From Sphingomonadaceae bacterium (GTDB taxonomy: Bacteria > Pseudomonadota > Alphaproteobacteria > Sphingomonadales > Sphingomonadaceae), in NCBI GenBank assembly GCA_947472735.1, contig CANJBY010000024.1:1-32062 (forward strand): a stretch of DNA of 32,062 nt, given 5' to 3'. Numbering within the stretch: position 1 is the first letter of the stretch; every line of letters begins with the position of its first letter. Below are positions 12,946-20,300 of the stretch, in pieces. Both the position numbers and the translations under genes were made by a program. The notes under the pieces were generated by a model. That model was not told where the DNA came from, ran no database searches, and saw only the letters and a program-made list of their open reading frames with translations.

Positions 12946-13517
12946 CCTTCGCGGCTGGCCCCCGGCACCCAAAGAACATCGCCCAGCCCGGCGGAATTGA
13001 CCGCGCGGGCCAGGACGAACAAGTAATCCGACAGCCGGTTCACGTAAGCCAGCGCGGCCGGATTGACCGGTTCCACCGCCGCCAGCGCGACCATGTCCCG
13101 CTCTGCCCGTCGCACCGTCGCGCGCGCCAGGTGCACCCGCGCCGCCGCTTCGCTGCCCCCAGGCAGAATGAAGCTGGCCAGAGGCTCGAGACCGGCGTTG
13201 AGCGCATCGATCGCCGCCTCGAGCCATTCGGTCTGGGCAGGTACGATGCGCAAGGTCATCGGCCCGGGCGCGAAGTCCTGACCGGGCGTGGCAAGGTCAG
13301 CGCCAAGGTCGAACAAATCGTTCTGGATCCGGGCGATCGCGCCCGCATGAGCGGTACCGGCCAGCGCGACGGCGCCCATGCCAAGCGCCGAATTGGCCTC
13401 GTCGATCGAACCGATCGCCGTCATCCGCGCATCATGCTTGGATCGGCGAGAACCGTCGACCAGCCCCGTCGTCCCGTAATCGCCGGTGCGGGTATAGATC
13501 TTGTTGAGCTTGACCAC
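12942..13517 (-). CDS. Cob(I)yrinic acid a,c-diamide / cob(I)alamin adenosyltransferase, PduO type
   Basis: This enzyme transfers the 5'-deoxyadenosyl group of ATP to Co(I) corrinoid, forming adenosylcobalamin. The protein is 191 residues from GTG 13517 (MVKLNKIYTRTGDYG). The N-terminal ATP loop (TRTGDYGTTGLVDGSR) is present, followed by DLFDLGADLATPG, the ILPGG turn, the RATVRRAERDM helix and NRLSDYLFVLAR, all typical of the PduO/MMAB family. The start is 9 bp after the HIG1 gene stop and has no good Shine-Dalgarno, so coupled translation is likely. It ends by sharing four bases with the opposing small membrane protein gene. No other cobalamin gene is present in the window, so this may serve salvage or a B12-dependent enzyme elsewhere. 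Confidence 0.95.
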   Translation of the reverse strand: MVKLNKIYTRTGDYGTTGLVDGSRRSKHDARMTAIGSIDEANSALGMGAVALAGTAHAGAIARIQNDLFDLGADLATPGQDFAPGPMTLRIVPAQTEWLEAAIDALNAGLEPLASFILPGGSEAAARVHLARATVRRAERDMVALAAVEPVNPAALAYVNRLSDYLFVLARAVNSAGLGDVLWVPGASREG

Positions 13518-13526
13518 GAAGCGCTG

Positions 13527-13757
13527 TCAGCGCGCGAAGGCGAGTGCGATCCCGACCACGCCGATCGCCAGCGCCTGATACTTGATGCGCGACCACATCA
13601 TCTTGTTCTGGGCCAGCTGCAGATCGCTGGGCCCGGTGCTGAAATCGTGGTCAGCATCCGCATCCATGCTCTGGCGGAATGCGTTCAGGCCGCGCAGCAG
13701 GCTGAATAGCACCATGGCCATCAGGCCGACGATGAGGAGTCCAAGCAAGATTGTCAT
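13527..13757 (-). CDS. Twin-transmembrane protein of HIG1 type
   Basis: This 76-residue protein has two membrane helices at about residues 1-21 and 58-75, joined by an acidic loop. The second half carries QNKMMWSRIKYQALAIG, the N-(K/R)-M-M-x-x-R-(V/I) pattern of bacterial HIG1 domain proteins. Mitochondrial relatives associate with cytochrome c oxidase; the bacterial role is poorly defined. ATG 13757 overlaps the gluQ stop as ATGA, indicating translational coupling, and explains the weak ribosome site. Extending to 13805 would add an unlikely cytosolic leader inside gluQ. Confidence 0.85.
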   Translation of the reverse strand: MTILLGLLIVGLMAMVLFSLLRGLNAFRQSMDADADHDFSTGPSDLQLAQNKMMWSRIKYQALAIGVVGIALAFAR

Positions 13758-14599
13758 GGGTGCGAAGATACTCCTTCCGCCAGGGAAATGCCAGCAGGTA
13801 AGCAACCGGTGCGCAAGGCCTGGGCGAGAGCGAGGCCGTCCTCGCCGGCGCGGCGCCGATCAGCCAGCGAAGGCGAACCCCGCCGCTTGGCCAGCTTGCG
13901 CCCGTCCGGCTCAACCAGCAGTCCGTGATGGTGCCAGCGCGGCACGGGCAGGCCCAGCAGCGCCTGGATCAGGCGATGGACGTGCGTGGCATAAAACAGG
14001 TCGGTCCCGCGGGTTACGAGCGTGATTCCGTCTGCCGCATCGTCAAGCGTGGCGGCAAGGTGATAGCTGGCCGGCGCCTCCTTGCGCAGCAGCACGACAT
14101 CGCCAAAGCGCGCGGGATCGGCGCGCTGCGCGCCTGCCAGATCGTCGATCCATTCCAGCGGGCCGGCCAGCGCCATTGCCGCTGCCATGTCCAGCCGCCA
14201 GGCGGCCCCTTCGGCATTGACCGAACGGCCGCGGCAGGTTCCGGGATAGAGCGGCCCGTCCAGCCCCACCTCTTTCGCCGCCGCCGCGATCTCTGCCCGG
14301 GTGCAGCGGCAGGGATAAAGCAAGCCCATCGCCTTGAGCCGCTCGCCGGCCGCTCCATAGCTGCCGATTCGCCGCGACTGGAACACCACCTCCCCATCCC
14401 AGCGCAGCCCGAGCCAGGCGAGGTCCGAAAGAAATTCCTCCACCAGCTCGCTGCGGCTGCGCGTTCCGTCGATATCCTCGATCCGCAGCAGGAACTCTCC
14501 GCCCGCCGCCCGCGCCAGGTCGTGCGCCGCGATCGCCGCATAGGCATGGCCCAGATGCAGCGGGCCGTTGGGGCTGGGGGCAAAGCGGGTCCGGATCAT
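13754..14599 (-). CDS. gluQ: Glutamyl-Q tRNA(Asp) synthetase
   Basis: GluQ is a truncated glutamyl-tRNA synthetase paralogue that attaches glutamate to queuosine at position 34 of tRNA(Asp). It has 281 residues from ATG 14599 (MIRTRFAPSPNG), about the size expected for a catalytic core lacking the anticodon-binding domain. The HIGH-type motif is HLGH at residues 15-18, and KLAKRRGS replaces KMSKS. The YPCRCTRAE and YPGTCRG segments carry zinc-ligand Cys residues typical of the family. It is the first gene of an apparent three-gene minus-strand operon with the HIG1 protein and the PduO-type adenosyltransferase. The gene is also called yadB or gluQRS. Confidence 0.95.
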   Translation of the reverse strand: MIRTRFAPSPNGPLHLGHAYAAIAAHDLARAAGGEFLLRIEDIDGTRSRSELVEEFLSDLAWLGLRWDGEVVFQSRRIGSYGAAGERLKAMGLLYPCRCTRAEIAAAAKEVGLDGPLYPGTCRGRSVNAEGAAWRLDMAAAMALAGPLEWIDDLAGAQRADPARFGDVVLLRKEAPASYHLAATLDDAADGITLVTRGTDLFYATHVHRLIQALLGLPVPRWHHHGLLVEPDGRKLAKRRGSPSLADRRRAGEDGLALAQALRTGCLPAGISLAEGVSSHP

Positions 14600-14727
14600 C
14601 GCCGCGCTTGTCCTGTGGATTTTCCGCCCGCGCAAGTGCGCACGGTGCTTGACGTCGCGCCCCGGGCCGTGCTGACTTGCCTCATGCGGTGTAATTGCCC
14701 TGTAACCTCTGCCTGCAACGAAAGGCC

Positions 14728-15336
14728 ATGCTCAAGTCGGAGCTGATCGAGCGCGCGGCCCGGTTCCGCAGCGCCGTGGGGGATCCTTCCCGACATCTGT
14801 CCGATTGCCCGGCGCTGGTGCTCAATGCGGACTACACCCCGCTGTCCTATTATCCGCTCAGCATCTGGCCCTGGCAGACCGCGATCAAATCGGTCTTCCT
14901 TGAGCGGGTGGATATCGTCGCCAGTTACGAGCGGGTGGTCCATTCGCCCAGCTGGACCATGCCGATCCCCTCCGTGATCGCGCTGCGGCAATATGTGAAG
15001 CCCAGTGAATTCCCGGCGTTCACCCGCTTCAACCTGTTCCTGCGCGACCGGTTCAGCTGCCAGTACTGCGGCAGCCCGCACCAGCTGACTTTCGACCACG
15101 TGGTTCCCCGCCGGCTTGGCGGCCGGACCAGCTGGGAAAACGTGGCCACGGCCTGCGCGCCCTGCAACATGAGGAAGGGCGGCCGCACCCCGGCCCAGGC
15201 CCGGATGCCACTGCTGCTCAAGCCGATCCGCCCCACCAGCTGGCAACTCCAGGAACGCGGCCGCGGCTTTCCGCCGGGCTATCTGCACGAGACCTGGCGC
15301 GACTGGCTCTACTGGGACATCGAGCTGGAGGGTTAG
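14728..15336 (+). CDS. HNH endonuclease family protein
   Basis: This 202-residue protein starts at ATG 14728 (MLKSELIERAARF). The C-terminal half is an HNH/treble-clef domain: CQYCG, then LTFDHVVPRRLGG, NVATACAPCN and KGGRTP, giving the paired zinc CxxC motifs and the His-Asn catalytic pattern. The N-terminal half (LVLNADYTPLSYYPLSIWPWQ… and HSPSWTMPIPSVIALRQYV) is the conserved leader of a chromosomal family common in alphaproteobacteria and cyanobacteria, distinct from restriction or homing HNH enzymes. Its substrate is unknown. No methyltransferase or immunity gene is nearby, which argues against a restriction system. Its TAG stop overlaps the rpoN stop. A weaker in-frame TTG start exists at 14695. 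Confidence 0.93.
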   Translation: MLKSELIERAARFRSAVGDPSRHLSDCPALVLNADYTPLSYYPLSIWPWQTAIKSVFLERVDIVASYERVVHSPSWTMPIPSVIALRQYVKPSEFPAFTRFNLFLRDRFSCQYCGSPHQLTFDHVVPRRLGGRTSWENVATACAPCNMRKGGRTPAQARMPLLLKPIRPTSWQLQERGRGFPPGYLHETWRDWLYWDIELEG

Positions 15337-16823
15337 CGCAGCCCGGCCAGCGCCTTCTGCCGGCGTCTTTGCACAGACGAGCCCAGCCCGATTGCCTCGC
15401 GGTATTTTGCCACGGTCCGCCGGGCGAGTTCGAACCCATTTTCCTTGAGCAGGTCGACCAGCGTATCGTCCGAGAGGATCGACCTGGGGTCCTCTGCGTC
15501 GATCAGCTGGCGGATCGCGGCCTTGACCGCTTCGGCGGAGGCACCGCCTTCGCCGTCGACTGCGCCGACGCCCGAGGTGAAGAAGTACTTGAGCTCGAAA
15601 GTGCCGCGTTCGCACAGCAGGTACTTGTTCGAAGTGACGCGGCTGACGGTGCTTTCGTGCATGCCGATGGTCTCCGCCACCGCGCGCAAGGTCAGCGGGC
15701 GGAGCTGCGAGACGCCATGGCGGAAGAAGCCGTCCTGCTGGCGGACCAGCTCTGTCGCAACCTTGAGGATGGTCCTGGCCCGCTGGTCGAGCGCCTTGAC
15801 CAGCCAGTTGGCATCGGCAAGCTTGTCCGAAAGCCACCCGCGCGAGGCCTTGTCGTCGCAGGATCCGCGCATCTCGACATAGTAGCTGCGGTTGACGATC
15901 AGCCGGGGCAGCGTCGCCTGGTTGAGACTGATGTCCCAGCCGCCATCGGCGCGGGGCGCGATCAGGATATCAGGCGTCACCGGCTCGCCTCCGCCGCCGC
16001 CGAACTGCAGCCCCGGCTTCGGGTTATAGCTGCGCAGCTCGGCCAGCATGTCGGCGAAGTCCTCGTCGTCGACGCCGCACATCCGCTTGACCCGCGCGAG
16101 TTCACCGCGCGCCACGAGGTCGAGGTTTTCAATCAGCCGCGCCATTGCCGGATCGTGACGGTCTGCCTCGCGGGCCTGCAACGCGATGCATTCCGACAGG
16201 CTGCGCGCACCGACCCCGGTTGGGTCAAGCGACTGGACCAGTTCCAGTGCGGCCTCGGCCTCGAACAGAGGGAGGCCGAGTTCGGACGCAACGTCGCGCA
16301 GGCTGACCGGCAGGTAGCCCGCCTCGTCAAGCAGGCCGACGATGTGGCGGGCGACAAAGGCGATGTGCGAATCGTGACTGGCCGGGCCGATCTGGGCGTC
16401 GAGATGCTCGGCGAGGGTTTCCTCTGCCCCCGCGCGGTTCTCGAGATCCGGCCCCGCTTCGCCCGCGTAAGAGGCCAGCGCCGAGCCCCATTCAGCGTCA
16501 CCGGTATCGCGATCACGATCAAGCGCGGCAGCATCAATGTCGAGCGGCCGGTCCTCTTCGGCGCGCCCCTCCGAGACCAGCTGGTCGACCGGCGAGCTTT
16601 CCAGGGTGGTACGCCGTGCTTCTTCCCCCGGCTCGGCCGTCTCGGGCGATGCGGCCGGAGCCGAATCGCCAATCTCCAGCAGCGGATTGGCATCGAGCGC
16701 TTCGCCGATGAAGGTCTCGATCTCGAGGTTGGACAGCGCCAGCAGTTTGATCGCCTGCTGAAGCTGCGGCGTCATCACCAGCGATTGCGATTGCCGAAGA
16801 TCGAGGCGGGGGCCGAGGGCCAT
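15333..16823 (-). CDS. rpoN: RNA polymerase sigma-54 factor
   Basis: RpoN directs RNA polymerase to -24/-12 promoters that need an AAA+ activator. The protein is 496 residues from ATG 16823. Region I is Gln/Leu-rich and intact (MTPQLQQAIKLLALSNLEIE). An acidic region II (about residues 50-120) follows, then the core-binding domain. The DNA-binding part includes the helix-turn-helix IGMHESTVSRVTSNKYL and ends with the RpoN box ARRTVAKYRE at residues 467-476. It lies 56 bp downstream of lptB in the same direction, a pairing widely seen in Gram-negatives. The usual downstream hpf and ptsN genes are absent; instead the gene ends against the HNH gene with a four-base stop overlap. Confidence 0.98.
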   Translation of the reverse strand: MALGPRLDLRQSQSLVMTPQLQQAIKLLALSNLEIETFIGEALDANPLLEIGDSAPAASPETAEPGEEARRTTLESSPVDQLVSEGRAEEDRPLDIDAAALDRDRDTGDAEWGSALASYAGEAGPDLENRAGAEETLAEHLDAQIGPASHDSHIAFVARHIVGLLDEAGYLPVSLRDVASELGLPLFEAEAALELVQSLDPTGVGARSLSECIALQAREADRHDPAMARLIENLDLVARGELARVKRMCGVDDEDFADMLAELRSYNPKPGLQFGGGGGEPVTPDILIAPRADGGWDISLNQATLPRLIVNRSYYVEMRGSCDDKASRGWLSDKLADANWLVKALDQRARTILKVATELVRQQDGFFRHGVSQLRPLTLRAVAETIGMHESTVSRVTSNKYLLCERGTFELKYFFTSGVGAVDGEGGASAEAVKAAIRQLIDAEDPRSILSDDTLVDLLKENGFELARRTVAKYREAIGLGSSVQRRRQKALAGLR

Positions 16824-16852
16824 CTCGTGCAGGACTCAGGTCAGCGCACGGC

Positions 16853-16869
16853 CTTCGACAGGCTCAGCG
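16853..16869. repeat. Solitary half-copy of the sphingomonad palindromic repeat arm
   Basis: CTTCGACAGGCTCAGCG in the lptB-rpoN spacer matches the arm CTTCGACAAGCTCAGCA of the repeat at 26951-27051 at 15 of 17 positions. No inverted partner is nearby, so it cannot form the long hairpin. It lies 10 bp from the lptB stop codon and is probably a degenerate or single REP-type unit. Confidence 0.6.
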
Positions 16870-16879
16870 CTCGCCGCCG

Positions 16880-17659
16880 TCACAGCGTGAAGCCCTCGCC
16901 CAGATAGAGCCGGCGCACGTTCTCGTCAGCCACCAGCGCCTCTGGACTGCCCGCGAACAGCACCTGCCCGCCGTAAATGATGCAGGCCCGGTCGACGATG
17001 TCGAGCGTCTCGCGCACGTTGTGGTCCGTGATCAGCACCCCGATGCCCCGATCCTTGAGGTCGGTCACCAGATGCCGGATATCGGCGATCGAGAGCGGGT
17101 CGATCCCGGCGAACGGCTCGTCCAGCAGCATGATCGAGGGGCGTGCCGCGAGGGCCCTGGCGATTTCGCAGCGGCGCCGCTCTCCACCCGACAGCGCCAT
17201 AGCCGGGCTGGTGCGCAGCCGCGTAAGCCCGAATTCGTCCAGCAGCCGGTCCAGCTCCTGCGCCCGAACGTCGGCATCCGGCTCCATCAGTTCGAGCACG
17301 CAGTTGATGTTCTGTTCGACCGTCATCCCGCGGAAGATCGATGTTTCCTGCGGCAGATAGCCCAGCCCGAGGACCGCCCGGCGATACATCGGCAGCTTGG
17401 TGATATCGACGCCATCAAGCAGGATCCGTCCGGCATCCGGTCGGACTAGCCCCATAATGGAGTAGAAACAGGTAGTCTTGCCGGCGCCGTTCGGACCGAG
17501 CAGGCCCAGCACTTCCCCCTTGCCCACCGACAGCGAAATGTCGGTCAGGACCGCGCGCTTGTCATAGCTTTTGGCGATGGACACGACCTCGAGCCCGCCC
17601 TGGGGAATGGGCTGGGCCGCGCTGGCGTGTGGACGGTCGATTTCGCTCGCTTCGGTCAT
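16880..17659 (-). CDS. lptB: LPS export ABC transporter ATP-binding protein LptB
   Basis: LptB is the ATPase of the LptB2FGC complex that extracts lipopolysaccharide from the inner membrane. The protein is 259 residues from ATG 17659. Walker A is GPNGAGKT (residues 55-62). The Q-loop region is GYLPQETSIFRGMTVEQNI, the signature is LSGGERRR, and Walker B is IMLLDEPFAGIDP, followed by the switch His in ITDHNVRET. An extra N-terminal leader of about 20 residues (TEASEIDRPHASAAQ…) precedes the ABC core. rpoN follows in the same direction. lptC and lptA, which often precede lptB, are not upstream here: the adjacent gene is divergent and unrelated. Confidence 0.97.
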   Translation of the reverse strand: MTEASEIDRPHASAAQPIPQGGLEVVSIAKSYDKRAVLTDISLSVGKGEVLGLLGPNGAGKTTCFYSIMGLVRPDAGRILLDGVDITKLPMYRRAVLGLGYLPQETSIFRGMTVEQNINCVLELMEPDADVRAQELDRLLDEFGLTRLRTSPAMALSGGERRRCEIARALAARPSIMLLDEPFAGIDPLSIADIRHLVTDLKDRGIGVLITDHNVRETLDIVDRACIIYGGQVLFAGSPEALVADENVRRLYLGEGFTL

Positions 17660-17832
17660 CTGTACCGGGATTTAGAAGCGGGGCGGGAAATCGGCAAGGG
17701 CACTTTGATCCATTTGGCAGGTTTCATGCATGGGTCACATAGCAGGAGCTGTTGACTGGATGGTAAACGGCGCTTGATCAGCCCGCAATTCGATGTTCTA
17801 CGTGTATCCATAAGAATGACAGGAGAGGGCCT

Positions 17833-18213
17833 ATGGCAAAGGCTTGGGATCGCATGTTCGCCGCGGTGCATTCGCAGCACAAGCCGCTCGACTGGCGCAA
17901 GCGGATGAGCGACCACATTGCCTGGGCGTTGCTGGTCTACACCGGCCTGCAGATCTTCGTGACGATGGGCGCGCTCAAGGGCGAAAGCGCCTCGTTGCTC
18001 CCTTATTTCGCGCTGATCATGCTGGTGGTGGCGATCATACCCGCCTGCCGCCGGTTCGAGCGCCGCTGGAACCGCCTGTCCGACGCCCAGGCGGCCGACC
18101 CGGCCTTCGCACGCTATTTCCGGCACGACCGGCTGATGCTTTGGGCCGCCGCCGTCGGCCTTCCCACGATCATCGCGGGCATGTGCCAGCTGCTTTCGCT
18201 GCTGTTCACCTGA
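17833..18213 (+). CDS. Three-TM integral membrane protein, function unknown
   Basis: This 126-residue protein starts at ATG 17833 with AGGAGAGG just upstream (17821-17828), a strong ribosome site. A conserved-looking amphipathic start (VHSQHKPLDWRKRMSDHIA) precedes membrane helices at about 28-47, 54-71 and 101-124. A charged cytosolic loop (CRRFERRWNRLSDAQAADPAFARYFRHDR) lies between helices 2 and 3. I recall similar small proteins in sphingomonads without assigned function; this is from memory. It is divergent from lptB across a 173-bp spacer and is followed by pmbA 78 bp later. Good codon use and ribosome site make it a real gene. Confidence 0.8.
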   Translation: MAKAWDRMFAAVHSQHKPLDWRKRMSDHIAWALLVYTGLQIFVTMGALKGESASLLPYFALIMLVVAIIPACRRFERRWNRLSDAQAADPAFARYFRHDRLMLWAAAVGLPTIIAGMCQLLSLLFT

Positions 18214-18291
18214 GATTGCCCTGAAGGGCGCACCGGGCTAGACGCACCGCGCGGCCGGGCTCTCCCGCGCCGGGAAGGAGTGCATCGCTTC

Positions 18292-19638
18292 ATGCTGAGC
18301 CCGCAACAGGCGCAGGACCGCGCGCTGGCCTTGATCGAACGGGCCCGCCGTTGCGGCGCGGATGCGAGCGACGCCGTCTACATCGCCGACTTGTCGGAAA
18401 GCGTGCAAGTGCGGCTTGGCAAGCTTGAGGATGTCGAACGCTCCGAAAGCGAGCACGTCGGCCTCAGGGTCTTTGTCGGCCGGCGCTCGGCCAGCATCGG
18501 GTCCACCGATCTTTCTGATTCCGCGCTGGACGAACTGGCAGCGCGGGCCGTCGCCATGGCCCGGGCCGCACCGGAAGACCCTTACGCAGGTCTCGCTCCG
18601 GAGGACCGGCTGATGCGCGGTCCGCTGCCGGAACTGGACATCGCCGATCCTGCCGATCCGAGCCCGCAGGACCTGCGTGCCATCGCCGAAGCCACCGAGG
18701 ACGCGGCCCGCGCGGTGGACGGGGTCACCAATTCCGAGGGCGGCGGAGCCAGCGCCGGACGCAGCGTGATTGCACTCGCTACCAGCCATGGTTTCGCCGG
18801 AGGCTACAGCGGAACCAGCCGGAGCCTTTCAGCCAGCGTGATCGCCGGCGAGGGCGAGAACATGCAGCGCGACTATGGTTGGCGCTCTGCCCGTTACGCC
18901 GCCGATCTGCCCGGGGCCGAAGAGATCGGCACGCTGGCCGGCACTCGCGCGGTCGCGCGCCTCAATCCCGGCAAGCTCAAGAGCGGGCCGATGCCGGTCG
19001 TATTCGACCCGCGCGTTGGTGGGTCGCTGGTCGGTCATCTGGTCGGCGCGATGGCGGGAAGTTCGATCGCCCGCCGCTCAAGCTTCCTGCTCGACCGGCT
19101 GGAGGAGCAACTGTTCGACAGCGCGCTGTGCATCATCGACGATCCCCACCGCCCGCGCGGACCGCGTTCGCGCCCGTTCGACGGCGAAGGTCTGCCGACG
19201 ATGCGGCGCGCTTTGGTCGAGGGCGGACGGCTGACCGGCTGGCTGATGGAGAGCGCTTCGGCCCGCCAGCTCGGGCTTGCCCCCACCGGCCACGCCTCGC
19301 GCGGATCCAGCGGTGCGCCGGGCGTGTCGGCCACCAACCTCCATCTCGAGGCCGGGACTGTCTCTCCGGCGGAGCTGATGTCCGACATCGCAGACGGAGT
19401 CTATGTCACGGAACTGATCGGCCACGGCGTCAACGGCGTGACCGGCGACTATTCCCGCGGCGCTTCGGGCGTCCGGATCGTGAACGGACAACTGGCCGGT
19501 CCGGTGGCGGAGTTCACCGTTGCCGGCAACCTGCTGGAGATGTTCCGCGGCCTGACCCCGGCGAACGACCTCGAATGGCACCGTCCGATCAACGTGCCGA
19601 CGATCCGGGTGGACGGGTTGACAGTGGCGGGGGACTAG
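18292..19638 (+). CDS. pmbA: TldD/PmbA family protein, PmbA (TldE)-like
   Basis: This is a modulator subunit of the TldD/TldE protease complex, which acts in maturation of microcin B17 and turnover of CcdA in E. coli. The protein is 448 residues. ATG 18292 (MLSPQQAQDRAL) is chosen because AAGGAG ends 11 nt before it; the in-frame GTG at 18280 overlaps that site. Family segments include the central PMPVVFDPRVGGSLVGHLVGA, the late TGHASRGSSGAPGVSATNL and a C-terminal VTGDYSRGASG. No HExxxH metal motif was seen, which fits the PmbA/TldE side rather than the catalytic TldD. tldD is not in the window. It ends 6 bp from the convergent ppa gene. Confidence 0.93.
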   Translation: MLSPQQAQDRALALIERARRCGADASDAVYIADLSESVQVRLGKLEDVERSESEHVGLRVFVGRRSASIGSTDLSDSALDELAARAVAMARAAPEDPYAGLAPEDRLMRGPLPELDIADPADPSPQDLRAIAEATEDAARAVDGVTNSEGGGASAGRSVIALATSHGFAGGYSGTSRSLSASVIAGEGENMQRDYGWRSARYAADLPGAEEIGTLAGTRAVARLNPGKLKSGPMPVVFDPRVGGSLVGHLVGAMAGSSIARRSSFLLDRLEEQLFDSALCIIDDPHRPRGPRSRPFDGEGLPTMRRALVEGGRLTGWLMESASARQLGLAPTGHASRGSSGAPGVSATNLHLEAGTVSPAELMSDIADGVYVTELIGHGVNGVTGDYSRGASGVRIVNGQLAGPVAEFTVAGNLLEMFRGLTPANDLEWHRPINVPTIRVDGLTVAGD

Positions 19639-19644
19639 CCGCCC

Positions 19645-20178
19645 CTACTTCGCCTCTTTCGCCCGTTCGATCGCTTCGATCACGATCCGCTTGGCTTCCT
19701 CTGCATCGCCCCACTTGCCGACGCGTACCCACTTCTCGGCTTCGAGATCCTTGTAGTGGGTGAAGAAGTGCTCGATCTGCTGGAGCACGATCGAGGGCAG
19801 GTCCTTGTTCTCGCCGACGTCCGAATAATACGGGAACGTCGAATCGACCGGCACGCAGATCAACTTCTCGTCGCCGCCGGCCTCGTCTTCTAGGTTGAGA
19901 ACGCCGATCGGGCGGGCGCGGACCACGCAGCCGGGCACGAACGGCGAGCGCGCGACCACCAGGGCATCGAGCGGATCACCGTCGGGCGACAGGGTGTGCG
20001 GCACGAAGCCGTAGTTCGCCGGATAGCGCATCGGCGTGTGCAGGATGCGGTCCACGAACAGCGCGCCTGACAGCTTGTCGAACTCGTATTTCACGGGTTC
20101 GCCGCCGACCGGCACTTCGATGATGACGTTGAGGCTCTCGGGCGGATTGTCGCCCACGGGGATGAGGTCGATGTTCAT
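19645..20178 (-). CDS. ppa: Inorganic pyrophosphatase, family I
   Basis: This enzyme hydrolyses cytosolic pyrophosphate to phosphate, pulling forward nucleic acid and activation reactions. The protein is 177 residues from ATG 20178 (MNIDLIPVGDNPPESLN), typical of the hexameric bacterial type. The signature DGDPLD is at residues 66-71, with metal-binding Asp 66, 68 and 71. Other active-site segments are EVPVGGEPVKYEFDK, YPANYGFVP and the C-terminal HYKDLEAEKWVRVGKWG. It is a single gene, convergent with pmbA and divergent from the flavin oxidoreductase across 122 bp. Confidence 0.98.
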   Translation of the reverse strand: MNIDLIPVGDNPPESLNVIIEVPVGGEPVKYEFDKLSGALFVDRILHTPMRYPANYGFVPHTLSPDGDPLDALVVARSPFVPGCVVRARPIGVLNLEDEAGGDEKLICVPVDSTFPYYSDVGENKDLPSIVLQQIEHFFTHYKDLEAEKWVRVGKWGDAEEAKRIVIEAIERAKEAK

Positions 20179-20244
20179 GACGGGGCGCCCCTAGCCAAGT
20201 TCATGCTGCGCCGCAACATCATTGCGACAGCTTTTGCATCCTGA

Positions 20245-20283
20245 TTGCGCGGCGATTGGGCGGATGGTACCATTTGTTATAAA
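20245..20283 (+). promoter_or_regulatory. Weak sigma-70-like promoter candidates before the luciferase-like oxidoreductase
   Basis: Two poor alternatives lie in the ppa/LLM divergent spacer. TTGCGC (20245-20250) with TACCAT (20268-20273) has a 17-bp spacer. TATAAA at 20278-20283 is a better -10 but lacks a good -35 and would leave a leader of only about ten bases. Neither is compelling; they are recorded only as the best matches in the region. Confidence 0.25.
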
Positions 20284-20300
20284 AATAGAGGAGAGGCACC

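Noticed and set aside
14648..14653. TTGACG as a -35 element upstream of the HNH gene
   Set aside because: No acceptable -10 hexamer lies 16-18 bp downstream.
14728..15336. HNH endonuclease considered as part of a restriction or anti-phage system
   Set aside because: No methyltransferase, helicase, toxin or immunity partner is adjacent, and its N-terminal half matches a widespread chromosomal family.
15369..16907. Plus-strand open frame of 512 codons across rpoN
   Set aside because: It is antisense to rpoN with low-complexity composition and no independent ribosome site or motif.
17752..17810. Sigma-70-like hexamers (TTGACT, TTGATC) in the lptB divergent spacer
   Set aside because: The paired -10 candidates match at three or fewer positions; not supportable by eye.
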